Part shown: positions 8,602 through 17,526 of the stretch, one piece after another | How positions within the stretch are numbered: position 1 is the stretch's first letter | Layout of the letters: each line of letters opens with the position of its first letter | NCBI RefSeq assembly: GCF_007992715.1 | Contig: NZ_BKAU01000006.1 | Coordinates: 248,001-312,000, forward strand | Length of the DNA stretch: 64,000 bases | Direction of reading: 5' to 3' | From: Chitinophaga cymbidii | GTDB lineage: Bacteria > Bacteroidota > Bacteroidia > Chitinophagales > Chitinophagaceae | The notes under the pieces: model-generated | The model's database searches: none | What the model was told of the DNA's origin: nothing | Seen by the model: only the letters and a program-made list of their open reading frames with translations | Translations under genes and position numbers: made by a program

Positions 8602-8781
8602 CTATCGGCCGGCGGGAATAAACTCTTTGGGAAAAACAGAGTTGGCCAGTACTGCTCTTGCGGCTTCTGCCTTTTTAACGAAGTAAGCTTCGTTAGAGAA
8701 ATCTTTTAAAGATTTGCAGACTTTAACCTTGCTTTTTTTAAGGTTGCCTGCTTTCGTTTTTCTGAAAATTTTTGAAAGCAT
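8602..8781 (-). CDS. Small basic protein (59 aa) with a perfect Shine-Dalgarno, function unknown
   Basis: This short ORF runs ATG (8781) to TAG (8602) and encodes 59 residues: a Lys-rich N-terminal half (MLSKIFRKTK, then 'KKSKVKVCKSLKDFSNEAY') and an amphipathic 'FVKKAEAARAVLANSVF' helix, ending in 'PAGR'. Calculated character is strongly basic, with one Cys. The ATG is preceded at about 7 bases by AAGGAGGTGAT (8784-8794 on the plus strand as ATCACCTCCTT), fully complementary to the 16S 3' end, which is exceptional in this window. It follows the 150-residue gene by 35 bases and ends at a strong terminator, so it is very likely real. I do not recognise it; it is not ribosomal protein bS21. Confidence 0.75.
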   Translation of the reverse strand: MLSKIFRKTKAGNLKKSKVKVCKSLKDFSNEAYFVKKAEAARAVLANSVFPKEFIPAGR

Positions 8782-8783
8782 AA

Positions 8784-8794
8784 ATCACCTCCTT
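8784..8794 (-). promoter_or_regulatory. Perfect Shine-Dalgarno (AAGGAGGTGAT)
   Basis: All eleven bases can pair with the 16S rRNA 3' tail. Bacteroidota ribosomes normally hide the anti-Shine-Dalgarno and their mRNAs lack this sequence, so the site decides the start of the 59-aa gene and may make its translation dependent on anti-SD availability. Confidence 0.8.
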
Positions 8795-8816
8795 TTTTTA
8801 CACTCCAAATGTAAGA

Positions 8817-9269
8817 CTATTTTCTGATAATCATGAACGCTTCAAAATTTATTCCCGGTTCAAATTTGGTCCAGTTACCTTTTGAAAGACCAAACACCCA
8901 GAACAACTGCTCTATGTCATGCAGATGCGCATTCATCGCCATCTGGTATAACCTCGTTTTCACCGGTGTATTTCCCTGTGCATAGATCGGCATCTTGCCA
9001 TGAATATCTGTATACTCAACAATCGTAGATGCGATAGTGGCGAGCACCTTGTCTCTGTCCTGATTATTGGAGAGAATGGAATCATCTACTTTCTCAATAT
9101 CTTCATCCCAATCACCAAATCCAAGATTGATGACCGGCCTGCCGTCAGGGAAAGGAAATACTTCCTGGTAGTTAACGATCTTCCTGATCGAGCCGCGTGG
9201 ACCGTTGCTTTGAAACATAAAGCTGGCAAAGGTTTGGTCTGCCAGATACTCGTATTTGTCGAGATGCAT
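8817..9269 (-). CDS. Uncharacterised conserved protein, resembling the Bacteroidota DUF6934 type
   Basis: The 150-residue protein has no signal peptide or membrane segment, so it should be cytoplasmic. Noticeable parts are 'MHLDKYEYLADQTFASFMFQSNGPRG', 'VINLGFGDWD', an acidic middle, 'KTRLYQMAMNAH' and a C-terminal 'FEAFMIIRK'. From memory this looks like the DUF6934 family, which is abundant and often multi-copy in Bacteroidota and has no known function; this is a tentative match. It is co-directional with, and 35 bases before, the 59-aa gene, and divergent from the TPR lipoprotein gene. A two-component cassette (for example toxin-antitoxin like or translation-related) is possible but unproven. 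Confidence 0.6.
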   Translation of the reverse strand: MHLDKYEYLADQTFASFMFQSNGPRGSIRKIVNYQEVFPFPDGRPVINLGFGDWDEDIEKVDDSILSNNQDRDKVLATIASTIVEYTDIHGKMPIYAQGNTPVKTRLYQMAMNAHLHDIEQLFWVFGLSKGNWTKFEPGINFEAFMIIRK

Positions 9270-9314
9270 TTTCGAAAAGAATTAGGTTACAAACAATGCG
9301 GTAATTTACATGCA

Positions 9315-9346
9315 TTTTGTAATCGTTCCAAAAAAATGTATCTTTT
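9315..9346 (+). promoter_or_regulatory. Bacteroidota-type promoter TTTTG-N19-TATCTTTT
   Basis: A TTTTG -33 element (9315-9319) and a TATCTTTT -7 element (9339-9346, one mismatch to TAnnTTTG) are separated by the standard 19 bases, 28 bases before the ATG of the TPR lipoprotein gene. Confidence 0.55.
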
Positions 9347-9374
9347 TCATGCTTGAAAACAAATCCTGTACGCT

Positions 9375-10316
9375 ATGAAATTCACAGTCGCTTGCGCAAT
9401 ATTATTTTTATTATTTACTGCATGCATGCAGCGGAAAGAAAACCCTTCGCTTGAAAGGATTTATAGTTTGTATGATCAGGAAAAATATGAAGAAGCGCTG
9501 CAACAGATCAACATCCTGATAGCTGCTCATAATGACAGTGCCTTGTTCTACAATTTGCGGGGCAACATACAGAAGATGATGGGAAATATGGATGAAGCCC
9601 TGATCAATTTTGATAAGGCTGTCGCACTTCAGCCAACCAATCATTTCTATTACAGCACACGCGCCAACTATTTTTACGACCTTCAAAAGCCTGATGAATG
9701 TATCCGCGATATTAACCGGGCGATCGCGTACGCCCGGGAGGATTCTGTTAAATATAGCGATATCGTAAGGAGAGGAACCGCTAAAGCCATGAAAAGAGAT
9801 TTCCAGGGAGCGTATGAAGACTTCATGGTGGGGCTGGCGTTTGACTCGACCAATATAGCTATCCTCACAGCTACCGGCACTGTTTTAAACGATCTGAACC
9901 GGAAGGAGGAGGCCATCAGCTACCTGGAAAAAGCTGTCCTGCAGGCTCCCCGTGAAATTGCCGCGATCGGCAACCTGGGCTTCACGCATATGGAAGCCGG
10001 GAATTATGAGAAAGCCATCAGCCTGTTTAACCGGGTGCTGGAAATTGCACCGGAAGACCCGTTTGCTTTCAATAACCGGGGATTTGCACGCTACAAGCAA
10101 CATGATCTCGAAGGCGCCATGAAAGACATACAACGGTCCATCAAGCTAAAGGCCGATAATTCGTACGCCTTCAGAAACCGGGCGCTTGTATACATTGCCA
10201 GAAAGGATATGGACAGCGCCTGCCGTGACTTGCAGCGCGCAATAGATCTCGGTTTCAGTCAGATGTATGGCGATGAGGTGGAGCAGTTAAAAAGTCAGTA
10301 TTGTGAAGAGAAGTAG
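9375..10316 (+). CDS. TPR-repeat lipoprotein
   Basis: The 313-residue protein starts with a lipoprotein signal peptide ending 'FLLFTACMQ' (Cys about 17). The rest is a run of about seven tetratricopeptide repeats from residue 27 to the end, visible as recurring 'YNLRGNI...MGNMDEALINFDKAVALQP', 'GNLGFTHMEAGNYEKAISLF' and 'FNNRGFARYKQHDLEGAM' units. Such proteins are scaffolds for protein complexes, here likely on the periplasmic face of a membrane. It is a single gene with its own promoter, transcribed away from the DUF6934-like cassette. Partner proteins are unknown. Confidence 0.85.
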   Translation: MKFTVACAILFLLFTACMQRKENPSLERIYSLYDQEKYEEALQQINILIAAHNDSALFYNLRGNIQKMMGNMDEALINFDKAVALQPTNHFYYSTRANYFYDLQKPDECIRDINRAIAYAREDSVKYSDIVRRGTAKAMKRDFQGAYEDFMVGLAFDSTNIAILTATGTVLNDLNRKEEAISYLEKAVLQAPREIAAIGNLGFTHMEAGNYEKAISLFNRVLEIAPEDPFAFNNRGFARYKQHDLEGAMKDIQRSIKLKADNSYAFRNRALVYIARKDMDSACRDLQRAIDLGFSQMYGDEVEQLKSQYCEEK

Positions 10317-10443
10317 GAGGAGAAAAGACATGCGGATACATATGCGAACATTATAATATTACCCTTTCCCCGGTTGGCAGGTAAATAATTTTTTTTAACT
10401 TTTGTAAGTATTTCAACCCGATTACCTGTCCTAATAAGGGGAC

Positions 10444-11070
10444 ATGACAGAAACCAGTAAGCATATAAAGGAGTTGCAACTGCAAATTGCACGTTACGAA
10501 AATGAGCAGGCCTTCGCGGACCTGTTCAGGCTGCTGTATGACCGTCTGCTCCGCTTTTGCATCCAGTATGTGCAGTCCCCCGAAGCGGCGGAGGAGATCG
10601 TTTCCGATGTTTTCGTAAAGATATGGAACCGCCGCACCGCGCTGCTGGAGGTGGATAACCTCGAAGTATACCTGTTCGTGGCGGTCAAAAATCACTCCCT
10701 GAACTACCTCGAACAATATTCCCCGCTTCGCATTATACCGGTCGATACCGGCCTTGCCCAGCTGAGCACCGCCATGGACCCGGAAAAGGAAATGGAATGG
10801 AAGGAAATGCTGATGAAGCTGGACCTGGAGGTGAACCGCCTGCCGGACCAGTGCAGAAAAGTATTCCGGCTCATCAAGGAAGAAGGTTTCAAATACCGGG
10901 ACGTAGCGGCCATCCTGAATATCTCTCCCCGGACCGTGGAAACACAGCTTTTCCGCGCCATCCGCCGGCTGAATGAAGCCATCGGGCATTACCGCCCCGG
11001 CAGATCGAAGACCGGGAAACTGAATCCGCCTTTCCTGCTGCTGATCTCGGTGCTGCCTTTTCTGCTTTAG
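10444..11070 (+). CDS. ECF-type RNA polymerase sigma factor (PUL 1)
   Basis: The 208-residue protein has sigma region 2 (about 25-95, with 'LYDRLLRFCIQYVQSPEAAEEIVSDVFVKIW') and region 4 (about 125-180, 'LPDQCRKVFRLIKEEGFKYRDVAAILNISPRTVETQL'). It is followed by an anti-sigma FecR gene and a SusC with an STN domain, the standard trans-envelope signalling set of Bacteroidota. Glycan binding at SusC is expected to release the sigma factor and induce the locus. Oddity: after region 4 there is a strongly hydrophobic tail (NPPFLLLISVLPFLL) that could lie against the membrane or the anti-sigma factor. Confidence 0.93.
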   Translation: MTETSKHIKELQLQIARYENEQAFADLFRLLYDRLLRFCIQYVQSPEAAEEIVSDVFVKIWNRRTALLEVDNLEVYLFVAVKNHSLNYLEQYSPLRIIPVDTGLAQLSTAMDPEKEMEWKEMLMKLDLEVNRLPDQCRKVFRLIKEEGFKYRDVAAILNISPRTVETQLFRAIRRLNEAIGHYRPGRSKTGKLNPPFLLLISVLPFLL

Positions 11071-11163
11071 CCTTCTGCGCGGCGATTGAAAAAAAAATTC
11101 CCCTCCTTGTAAGTAATTCCCTTTTTTCTGCTGTCCTTCTTATACAACGGCTCAATATTTATA

Positions 11164-12180
11164 ATGGTCAACGAAGAACAATTCATCATACTGGCTGCCC
11201 GGAAACTGGCGGGACAAGCGACAGCAGCGGAGCTGCAGGAGCTGGACGGCATGTTGCAGCAGCATGAAGACCTTCAGGGCCGTTATCTTATCCTGCAGCA
11301 ATATTTCCGGGAATCTACCCTGCATACCTCTGCCGATACCGAGCAGGCCCTGCACCGCACCCTGCAGAAGATACGCCAACCCCAACGCCTGCGCGCAAGC
11401 CGCTGGAAATGGATGGCTGCTGCGGCGGTCATAGCGGGGATCGCATTTGCCGTGACCGTAGTGTGGCCGAAAAAAAACCGTTCCGCGAGGATAACGGCCC
11501 AAACCGGTAACGACACCATGCAATGGCTCAAACGCCAGAACGGAAAGGCCACCCGCGCCGTGATTGAGCTGGCGGACGGCAGCAAGATCTGGCTGAATGC
11601 GGACAGCAAGCTGACCTACCCGGAAGTATTCGGTAAAACAAGCCGTGAAGTATACCTGAACGGAGAAGCCTTCTTCAATGTGGCCGGCAGCGCCGACCGC
11701 CCCTTCATCGTGCATCTCGCAAAGGGAATGGTGAAAGTGCTCGGCACTTCCTTCAACGTACGGGCATACGACAACGAACCTGTACAAACCTCTGTAACGA
11801 CCGGCAAAGTGGCTTTCATCCCGAAATATGAGAACGGCGACCAGCGGTCGGACACGTTCTACATTACGCCGGATGAGAAGGTCATTTACCGGCCCACGGG
11901 CAATCATGACAATATTATAAAAGAAGCGACCTCCGGAGAAGATGATAAAGCCTGGACAGAAGGGCGGCTCGTTTTCAGGGACGTATCCCTCGAAGACATT
12001 TGCCGCGAACTGGAAAGGACCTTCGGAAAGAAAGTGACCTTTCACTCAGATAAACCACGTCAGTACCGGATGACCGGATCATTTCAAAACAACAACCTTC
12101 AGGAAATCATGTATTACCTGGCAAAATCAAAATCGTTCAAGTACACAATCACTGACAGCCTCCTGCTGATCAGTGAGTAA
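11164..12180 (+). CDS. FecR-family anti-sigma factor (PUL 1)
   Basis: The 338-residue protein has a cytoplasmic N-terminal sigma-binding part (about 1-78), one membrane segment (about 80-98, 'WMAAAAVIAGIAFAVTVVW'), a periplasmic FecR domain (about 125-235, 'IELADGSKIWLNADSKLTYP', 'REVYLNGEAFFNV') and a C-terminal DUF4974-type domain (about 262-336). It holds the upstream ECF sigma factor and receives the signal from the STN domain of the next gene's SusC. It lies 93 bases after sigma and 48 before susC. Confidence 0.93.
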   Translation: MVNEEQFIILAARKLAGQATAAELQELDGMLQQHEDLQGRYLILQQYFRESTLHTSADTEQALHRTLQKIRQPQRLRASRWKWMAAAAVIAGIAFAVTVVWPKKNRSARITAQTGNDTMQWLKRQNGKATRAVIELADGSKIWLNADSKLTYPEVFGKTSREVYLNGEAFFNVAGSADRPFIVHLAKGMVKVLGTSFNVRAYDNEPVQTSVTTGKVAFIPKYENGDQRSDTFYITPDEKVIYRPTGNHDNIIKEATSGEDDKAWTEGRLVFRDVSLEDICRELERTFGKKVTFHSDKPRQYRMTGSFQNNNLQEIMYYLAKSKSFKYTITDSLLLISE

Positions 12181-12228
12181 CAACGCGGCTAGTATTTAAA
12201 AAATCAATTTGCAAAACGTTCAAACGTT

Positions 12229-15200
12229 ATGAAAGAAAGACCATTACAATTGATGGGCCCTTTCCGTTTGTTGTCCATTTCCCTGATCTTTTGCCTGACA
12301 TTGCTCGGCATGCTGGATCTCAGGGCGCAGCAGGCCTATGCTGCGGGTATGCGCCGCATGGCGCCGGAACAACAGGCAAAGGACACCAAAAGATCGCTCG
12401 AAAACCGCATCAGCCTTCTTGTAAAAGATGAAAAGCTGGTGAATGTGCTCGAAAGGATCGAACAGCAGACACGGTACGTGTTTGTATATTCCAATGACGA
12501 GATCAGCGCGTCGCAAAAGGTTTCACTGAATGTAAGGGATAAGAAACTGGAGGAGATACTGGAGATGATCCTGTCTCCCCTGGACATCCGGTTTGAGCTA
12601 ATCAACAACAAGATCATCCTGAAACAGGGAAACGTGCCCGCCGCCGTATATTCACAGCAGGAGAACGTGACCATTAATGGTCGGGTAGTGAGTGATAACG
12701 GTGAAGGCATTCCGGGAGTAAACGTTCGCCTGCAAAGTGCCCCCAGCATCGGCACTGTCACCAATGAAGAAGGGAATTTCGTACTGCGCATACCGGCGGA
12801 CAAGGCCAACGACACCCTTCTCTGCACCTCCGTGGGATTTGAGCCCGCGCGTGTTGCGATCAACGGCCGCACCAGCATCACCATCCTGCTCGGCGCCGAT
12901 TCAAGGGAACTGAGCGAAGTGGTGATCACGGCGTACGGCTCCCAGAAAAAGGGACAGGTAACCGCGGCTATCAGCACCATTTCAACGAAAGATATCGAAA
13001 GCAGGCCGGTCGCCAATATGTTCCAGGCGCTGCAAGGCACGGCGCCCAACCTTACCCTGCAACAAGGTACGGCGGAGCCCGGCGCCGCGTTGACGCTGAA
13101 CATCCGCGGCGTGGGAAGCCTCACCGGCAACGCCCCCCTCATCATCATAGACGGAATACAGGCCAGCAATGAAGGGCTGCAAAACCTGAACCCCTACGAT
13201 GTGGAAAGCATCTCCGTACTGAAAGACGCCGCATCCTCCGCTATCTACGGCTCCCAGGCCGCCAACGGCGTGATCTATATCACTACCAAAAAAGGGAAGA
13301 AAGACGAGAAACCCTCGGTGCAGTACAACGGCATGTACGGCTGGCAGATGCCCACCGCCTTGCCCCGCCAGATGGAAGGGTGGGAGTACATGACCCTCAA
13401 GAACGAAGCACTCGTGAACTCCGGCAAAACGCCGCAGTACTCACCGGAAGATATCAGCTACTGGCACGAACGCGGTTCGGAACCGGCTTACCTTCGCGAA
13501 ATGCTCCGCAAGTTCACGCCGCAGCAGAACCACAACATCAGCCTCACCGGTGGCGGCAAAAGCAGCAGCTACCTGCTTTCACTGGGATATGTGAACCAGG
13601 GCAACATGCTGGAAAATAAATACCTGACCAATGCGGACTTCAACTACAAACGCTACAATGCCCGCCTGAACATGTCTGTAGAGGTGAGCAAATACGTACG
13701 GGTGGATGTGAACATGTCCTACACCAAATTATATTTCAACCGGCAGAATGCTGACATCGGCATCCTCATGCGCGACGCCATGCGTACCCCGCGGATCTAC
13801 CCGGTGAAAGACTCCCTCGGTAATTTCGTAGTGCCCGCGCTGAACAGCAACAACGTCATCGCGCAGCTGGAATACCAGGGCTTCAACAAACGGGAGCGGG
13901 ACAACCTGCTCGGCGGCCTGAACGTAGCCATCACGCCGGTGAAAAATTTCACCATCAACCTGAACGCATCCGGCACCTACACCATCACCGGCGACAAGGT
14001 GCGGACCAACAAATACAGCTACGCGCCTTACTATACCACCGCCAATCCGCCCATCAATAACGTGATGTACCAGTCCGAATACAAAGACATGGCCACCAAC
14101 GTATATGCCACGGCGGAATATGAAAATACGTTCGGTAAACATTATGTAAAAGGACAGGTAGGTGTGAGAAGCGACGCGCTCAACCAGCATTACGGCATCG
14201 AAGCCAGGCGCCACGGCGTAACCAACCTGGATGATGACTGGAGCATCGGCGGCGGTTATATCCCGAAGCCGGACGGTACACTGGATTATGCCACCATCGG
14301 TGAATACAACAACCTCGTGAACCCGGAGCTGCACGCCCTGAACTCTCTTTTCGGCAGGGTGAACTACGTGTACAACGATAAATACCTCGCGGAATTCACC
14401 TGGCGCTACGACGGCTCTTCCAAACTGGCGCCCGGCCACCGCTGGCAGTTCTTCCCCGCCTTCTCCCTCGGATGGCGCGTGACGGACGAAGACTTCCTGC
14501 AAGGCTTCCGGGACCGCTTCGGCAATGTGAAGTTCCGTTATTCATGGGGACAGGTGGGCAACTCCAACATCGGCGGATTCAACTACCTCGCCAGGGTGAA
14601 CCTCAACCCGAACAAGTATCCGTTCAACAACACCGCCAATCCCGGCGCCGACTTCACCGCTTACAACGAGTTCCTGGAATGGGAGATCTCCACCATGAGC
14701 AACTACGGTATTGATGCGGATTTCTTCAATAATAAGCTGCAGGTCTCCTTCGACTACTTTAACAAACGCACCACCGGCATTTACCTGTCACAGGTAGTGC
14801 CCGGCACCGCGGGCATCGGCTCCAGCCTGCAGAACGTAGGCGAAGTGGAGAACCAGGGCTGGGAACTGGCGGTATCTTACCGCGCAAAGACCGGTCCCGT
14901 GAACCACACCGTAGGCGCGAACCTTTCCGATAACCTGAACAGGGTTGTTAAATTCGGACAGGAATCCATCCGCGGCGCGGACTACACGTATATCATCCGC
15001 GAAGGCTTCCCCATCGCGTCCTATTTCGGCTATAAATCCAACGGTCTTTATCAGAACCTGGACGATATCAAGAATGCGCCGAAAGTGCCTTTTGCCTACA
15101 ACCAGCAGGTACAGCCCGGTGATATCAGGTATATCGACAGAAATGAAGACGGCGTGATTGATGCGGACGACCGTTTCATCTTCGGCAACCCGTTCCCGCG

Positions 15201-15720
15201 CTACACCTTCGGTGTTACGTATAACGCTACCTGGCGCAATTTCGATTTCACCATGTTCTGGCAGGGTGTTGGCAAACGCTCACAGTTCCTGCGTGGCGAC
15301 ATTGTGGAGGCGTTCCACAACAACGAAGACCACGCCTTTGTGCAGCACCTCGACCGCTGGACGCCCACCAATCCCGGCGCCAGCTATCCCCGCCTCACCA
15401 TCGGTACCGCCAATGCGAACAACTTTGCTTATTCAGATTACTGGATGTTCGATACAAAATACCTGCGCCTGAAGAACCTGCAGGTGGGGTATACATTGCC
15501 TAAATCCGTAACGGGCCTCGTGAACCTGCAAAGCCTGCGCGTGTACTTCACCAGCCAGAACCTGCTGACCTTCACGCCGCGCCGCTTCGCGGAACTGGGC
15601 GTAGATCCGGAGTTCACGCAGTATGACGACAAGCTCGGATTTTCCAATTACAACGCCATCGCAGGCCGTAACTATCCCAATGCAGCCACGTTTGCATTCG
15701 GACTGGATATCAAATTCTGA
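12229..15720 (+). CDS. SusC-family TonB-dependent transporter with STN signalling domain (PUL 1)
   Basis: The 1163-residue outer-membrane importer has a signal sequence (about 12-33), an STN domain (about 60-125) that contacts the FecR protein, a carboxypeptidase-regulatory-like beta-sandwich (about 147-225), the SusC plug starting at 'VVITAYGSQKKGQV' (about 232) and a long beta-barrel ending 'FAFGLDIKF'. With SusD it forms a TonB-driven bed-bin importer for oligosaccharides. The GH76 gene in the same operon points to alpha-1,6-linked mannan fragments as cargo. Length is typical for STN-containing SusC proteins. Confidence 0.95.
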   Translation: MKERPLQLMGPFRLLSISLIFCLTLLGMLDLRAQQAYAAGMRRMAPEQQAKDTKRSLENRISLLVKDEKLVNVLERIEQQTRYVFVYSNDEISASQKVSLNVRDKKLEEILEMILSPLDIRFELINNKIILKQGNVPAAVYSQQENVTINGRVVSDNGEGIPGVNVRLQSAPSIGTVTNEEGNFVLRIPADKANDTLLCTSVGFEPARVAINGRTSITILLGADSRELSEVVITAYGSQKKGQVTAAISTISTKDIESRPVANMFQALQGTAPNLTLQQGTAEPGAALTLNIRGVGSLTGNAPLIIIDGIQASNEGLQNLNPYDVESISVLKDAASSAIYGSQAANGVIYITTKKGKKDEKPSVQYNGMYGWQMPTALPRQMEGWEYMTLKNEALVNSGKTPQYSPEDISYWHERGSEPAYLREMLRKFTPQQNHNISLTGGGKSSSYLLSLGYVNQGNMLENKYLTNADFNYKRYNARLNMSVEVSKYVRVDVNMSYTKLYFNRQNADIGILMRDAMRTPRIYPVKDSLGNFVVPALNSNNVIAQLEYQGFNKRERDNLLGGLNVAITPVKNFTINLNASGTYTITGDKVRTNKYSYAPYYTTANPPINNVMYQSEYKDMATNVYATAEYENTFGKHYVKGQVGVRSDALNQHYGIEARRHGVTNLDDDWSIGGGYIPKPDGTLDYATIGEYNNLVNPELHALNSLFGRVNYVYNDKYLAEFTWRYDGSSKLAPGHRWQFFPAFSLGWRVTDEDFLQGFRDRFGNVKFRYSWGQVGNSNIGGFNYLARVNLNPNKYPFNNTANPGADFTAYNEFLEWEISTMSNYGIDADFFNNKLQVSFDYFNKRTTGIYLSQVVPGTAGIGSSLQNVGEVENQGWELAVSYRAKTGPVNHTVGANLSDNLNRVVKFGQESIRGADYTYIIREGFPIASYFGYKSNGLYQNLDDIKNAPKVPFAYNQQVQPGDIRYIDRNEDGVIDADDRFIFGNPFPRYTFGVTYNATWRNFDFTMFWQGVGKRSQFLRGDIVEAFHNNEDHAFVQHLDRWTPTNPGASYPRLTIGTANANNFAYSDYWMFDTKYLRLKNLQVGYTLPKSVTGLVNLQSLRVYFTSQNLLTFTPRRFAELGVDPEFTQYDDKLGFSNYNAIAGRNYPNAATFAFGLDIKF

Positions 15721-15801
15721 TAAACAAGTGATTTATGAAGCCGGCATGATGAAATAATCATCAAGGCTCCATCAGACCCGAAAAAAATAAAATATGCACT
15801 G

Positions 15802-17412
15802 ATGAAAAAAGTATTCCTGATAATATGCTGTGCTGCCGCTTTGTTCAGTTGCCGTAAACTGGACCAGCCGAACACGCGGGAGTTTACGGAAGAAGCCTAC
15901 TGGCGGGATGCGCAGGATGCCCTGGACGCGCTCACCAGTTGCTATGAGAACATGTCGAGCGACTTTTATTACTTCGGTAACGAGGCGCTCAGCGATAACG
16001 CCTATGTGGCGGGTACCGGCTTCAGCAGCGTATCGCTGGTGGCCGGCGGCAGCTACGATCCCTCCAATGCCCGCGTGACCGCGGAATGGAGCTACCGCTA
16101 CGGCGCTATCCGCAAGTGTAACATCGTGCTGGAAAACATCGATAAAGTACCGTCGATGGATGAAACGCTGAAGCGCCGCATCATTGCGGAAGCCCGCTTT
16201 ATCCGCGCGTATTCCTATTTTGAGCTGACGGACTGGTTTGGCGATGTACCCTTCTTTACCACACAGATCTCGGTAGACGAATCCAAGACCATCAGCCGCA
16301 CCGCGCAGAACACCGTACTCGATTTCGTGCTGCAGGAGCTGTCCGAGATCCGCGGCGATCTGCCCACCAATGTGCAGTATGCGGAAAAGGACAGAGGCCG
16401 CATCACCCGCGGCGCAGCGATCGCGCTCAGCGCAAAGGTGCAGTTAAAAAGAGGGGTATGGGAGGAAGTGAAAAACGAATGCGAGCTGCTGATCAACTCC
16501 ACGGAGAACGGTACTTACAGCCTGCTGGGCACGTATGCGAACCTGTTCAAGGTAGCCAACGAGTTTAACAGCGAAGTGATCCTCGACCTGCAATATGGCG
16601 GCGGCAGAACGTTCAGCACACAACGCAGCTTCCTGCCGCAGACGGTAGCCTTGCTGCGGAGCGTGCTGGTGCCTACGCAGGACCTGGTGGACGACTACAT
16701 CATGCTGAACGGCAAAGCCATCCGCGAAGCCGGTTCCGGTTATAATGAAAACGATCCGTACACGAACAGGGACCCCCGCTTCGAGGCCACCATCCTGCAT
16801 CACGGCTCCACCATCACGGATTTCGAAGGCCAGGTGCAGACCATCCTCACGCAGCCCGGCTCCGTGCCCGCCACCAACAGCGTGGATGACCAGGGCGCAT
16901 CGCCGACCGGATATTATTTCCAGAAACATTACGATCCCACCGCGCCGAACTACAATTCTGGCCTGAACCTTCCCATCATCCGGTATGCCGACGTGCTGCT
17001 GATGTATGCGGAAGCCATGAACGAGCTGAACAACCTGGATGCCGATATCTGGAACAAGACCGTCAGAGCCACCCGCGTTCGTGCGAAGTTTACAGACGCC
17101 GGCGCCACGGAGTTCCCCACAGGCGCGTCACAACCACAACTGCGCGAGATCGTGCGCCGCGAAAGGAGAGCAGAGCTGGCGTTTGAAGGCGTCCGCGCAT
17201 TCGACATCCGCCGCTGGAAGATCGCCGACGTAGTGCTGAACAAACCCGTGCGCGGCATCAAAGTGAGCTCCGGCGCTTTCAATAAAGATCCGAACGGCTA
17301 CATCATCGTGGAAGCCCGGCGTTTCGAAGATCCGAAACATTACCTGTGGCCGGTGCCCACTTTCGAACGCGACCAGAATCAAAACCTCGGCCAAAACCCG
17401 GATTGGCAATAA
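15802..17412 (+). CDS. SusD-family glycan-binding lipoprotein (PUL 1)
   Basis: The 536-residue surface lipoprotein has a signal peptide ending 'ALFSC' (Cys about 17) followed by 'RKLDQPNTREFTEEAYW', a usual SusD opening with N-terminal TPR-like helices. The C-terminal RagB/SusD region includes 'IVRRERRAELAFEGVRAFDIRRWK', a family hallmark, and ends 'NLGQNPDWQ'. It caps the SusC barrel and captures oligosaccharide. It lies 81 bases after susC in the same operon. Confidence 0.95.
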   Translation: MKKVFLIICCAAALFSCRKLDQPNTREFTEEAYWRDAQDALDALTSCYENMSSDFYYFGNEALSDNAYVAGTGFSSVSLVAGGSYDPSNARVTAEWSYRYGAIRKCNIVLENIDKVPSMDETLKRRIIAEARFIRAYSYFELTDWFGDVPFFTTQISVDESKTISRTAQNTVLDFVLQELSEIRGDLPTNVQYAEKDRGRITRGAAIALSAKVQLKRGVWEEVKNECELLINSTENGTYSLLGTYANLFKVANEFNSEVILDLQYGGGRTFSTQRSFLPQTVALLRSVLVPTQDLVDDYIMLNGKAIREAGSGYNENDPYTNRDPRFEATILHHGSTITDFEGQVQTILTQPGSVPATNSVDDQGASPTGYYFQKHYDPTAPNYNSGLNLPIIRYADVLLMYAEAMNELNNLDADIWNKTVRATRVRAKFTDAGATEFPTGASQPQLREIVRRERRAELAFEGVRAFDIRRWKIADVVLNKPVRGIKVSSGAFNKDPNGYIIVEARRFEDPKHYLWPVPTFERDQNQNLGQNPDWQ

Positions 17413-17436
17413 TCCATCAATATTAAACACACTGTT

Positions 17437-17526
17437 ATGAAACCGAGCATAATAAATTTTATCACCCAGGGCCATGTTACTGTGAGGTTCCATCTGGCCC
17501 GTAAAAAATCAAATATTAACAGATGA
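17437..17526 (+). CDS. Possible 29-aa ORF overlapping the susE start
   Basis: An ATG at 17437 opens a 29-codon frame (MKPSIINFITQGHVTVRFHL, then ARKKSNINR) whose stop TGA overlaps the ATG of the SusE gene (ATGA). The overlap would allow translational coupling. No Shine-Dalgarno and no recognised motif are seen, so it may be chance. Confidence 0.2.
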   Translation: MKPSIINFITQGHVTVRFHLARKKSNINR

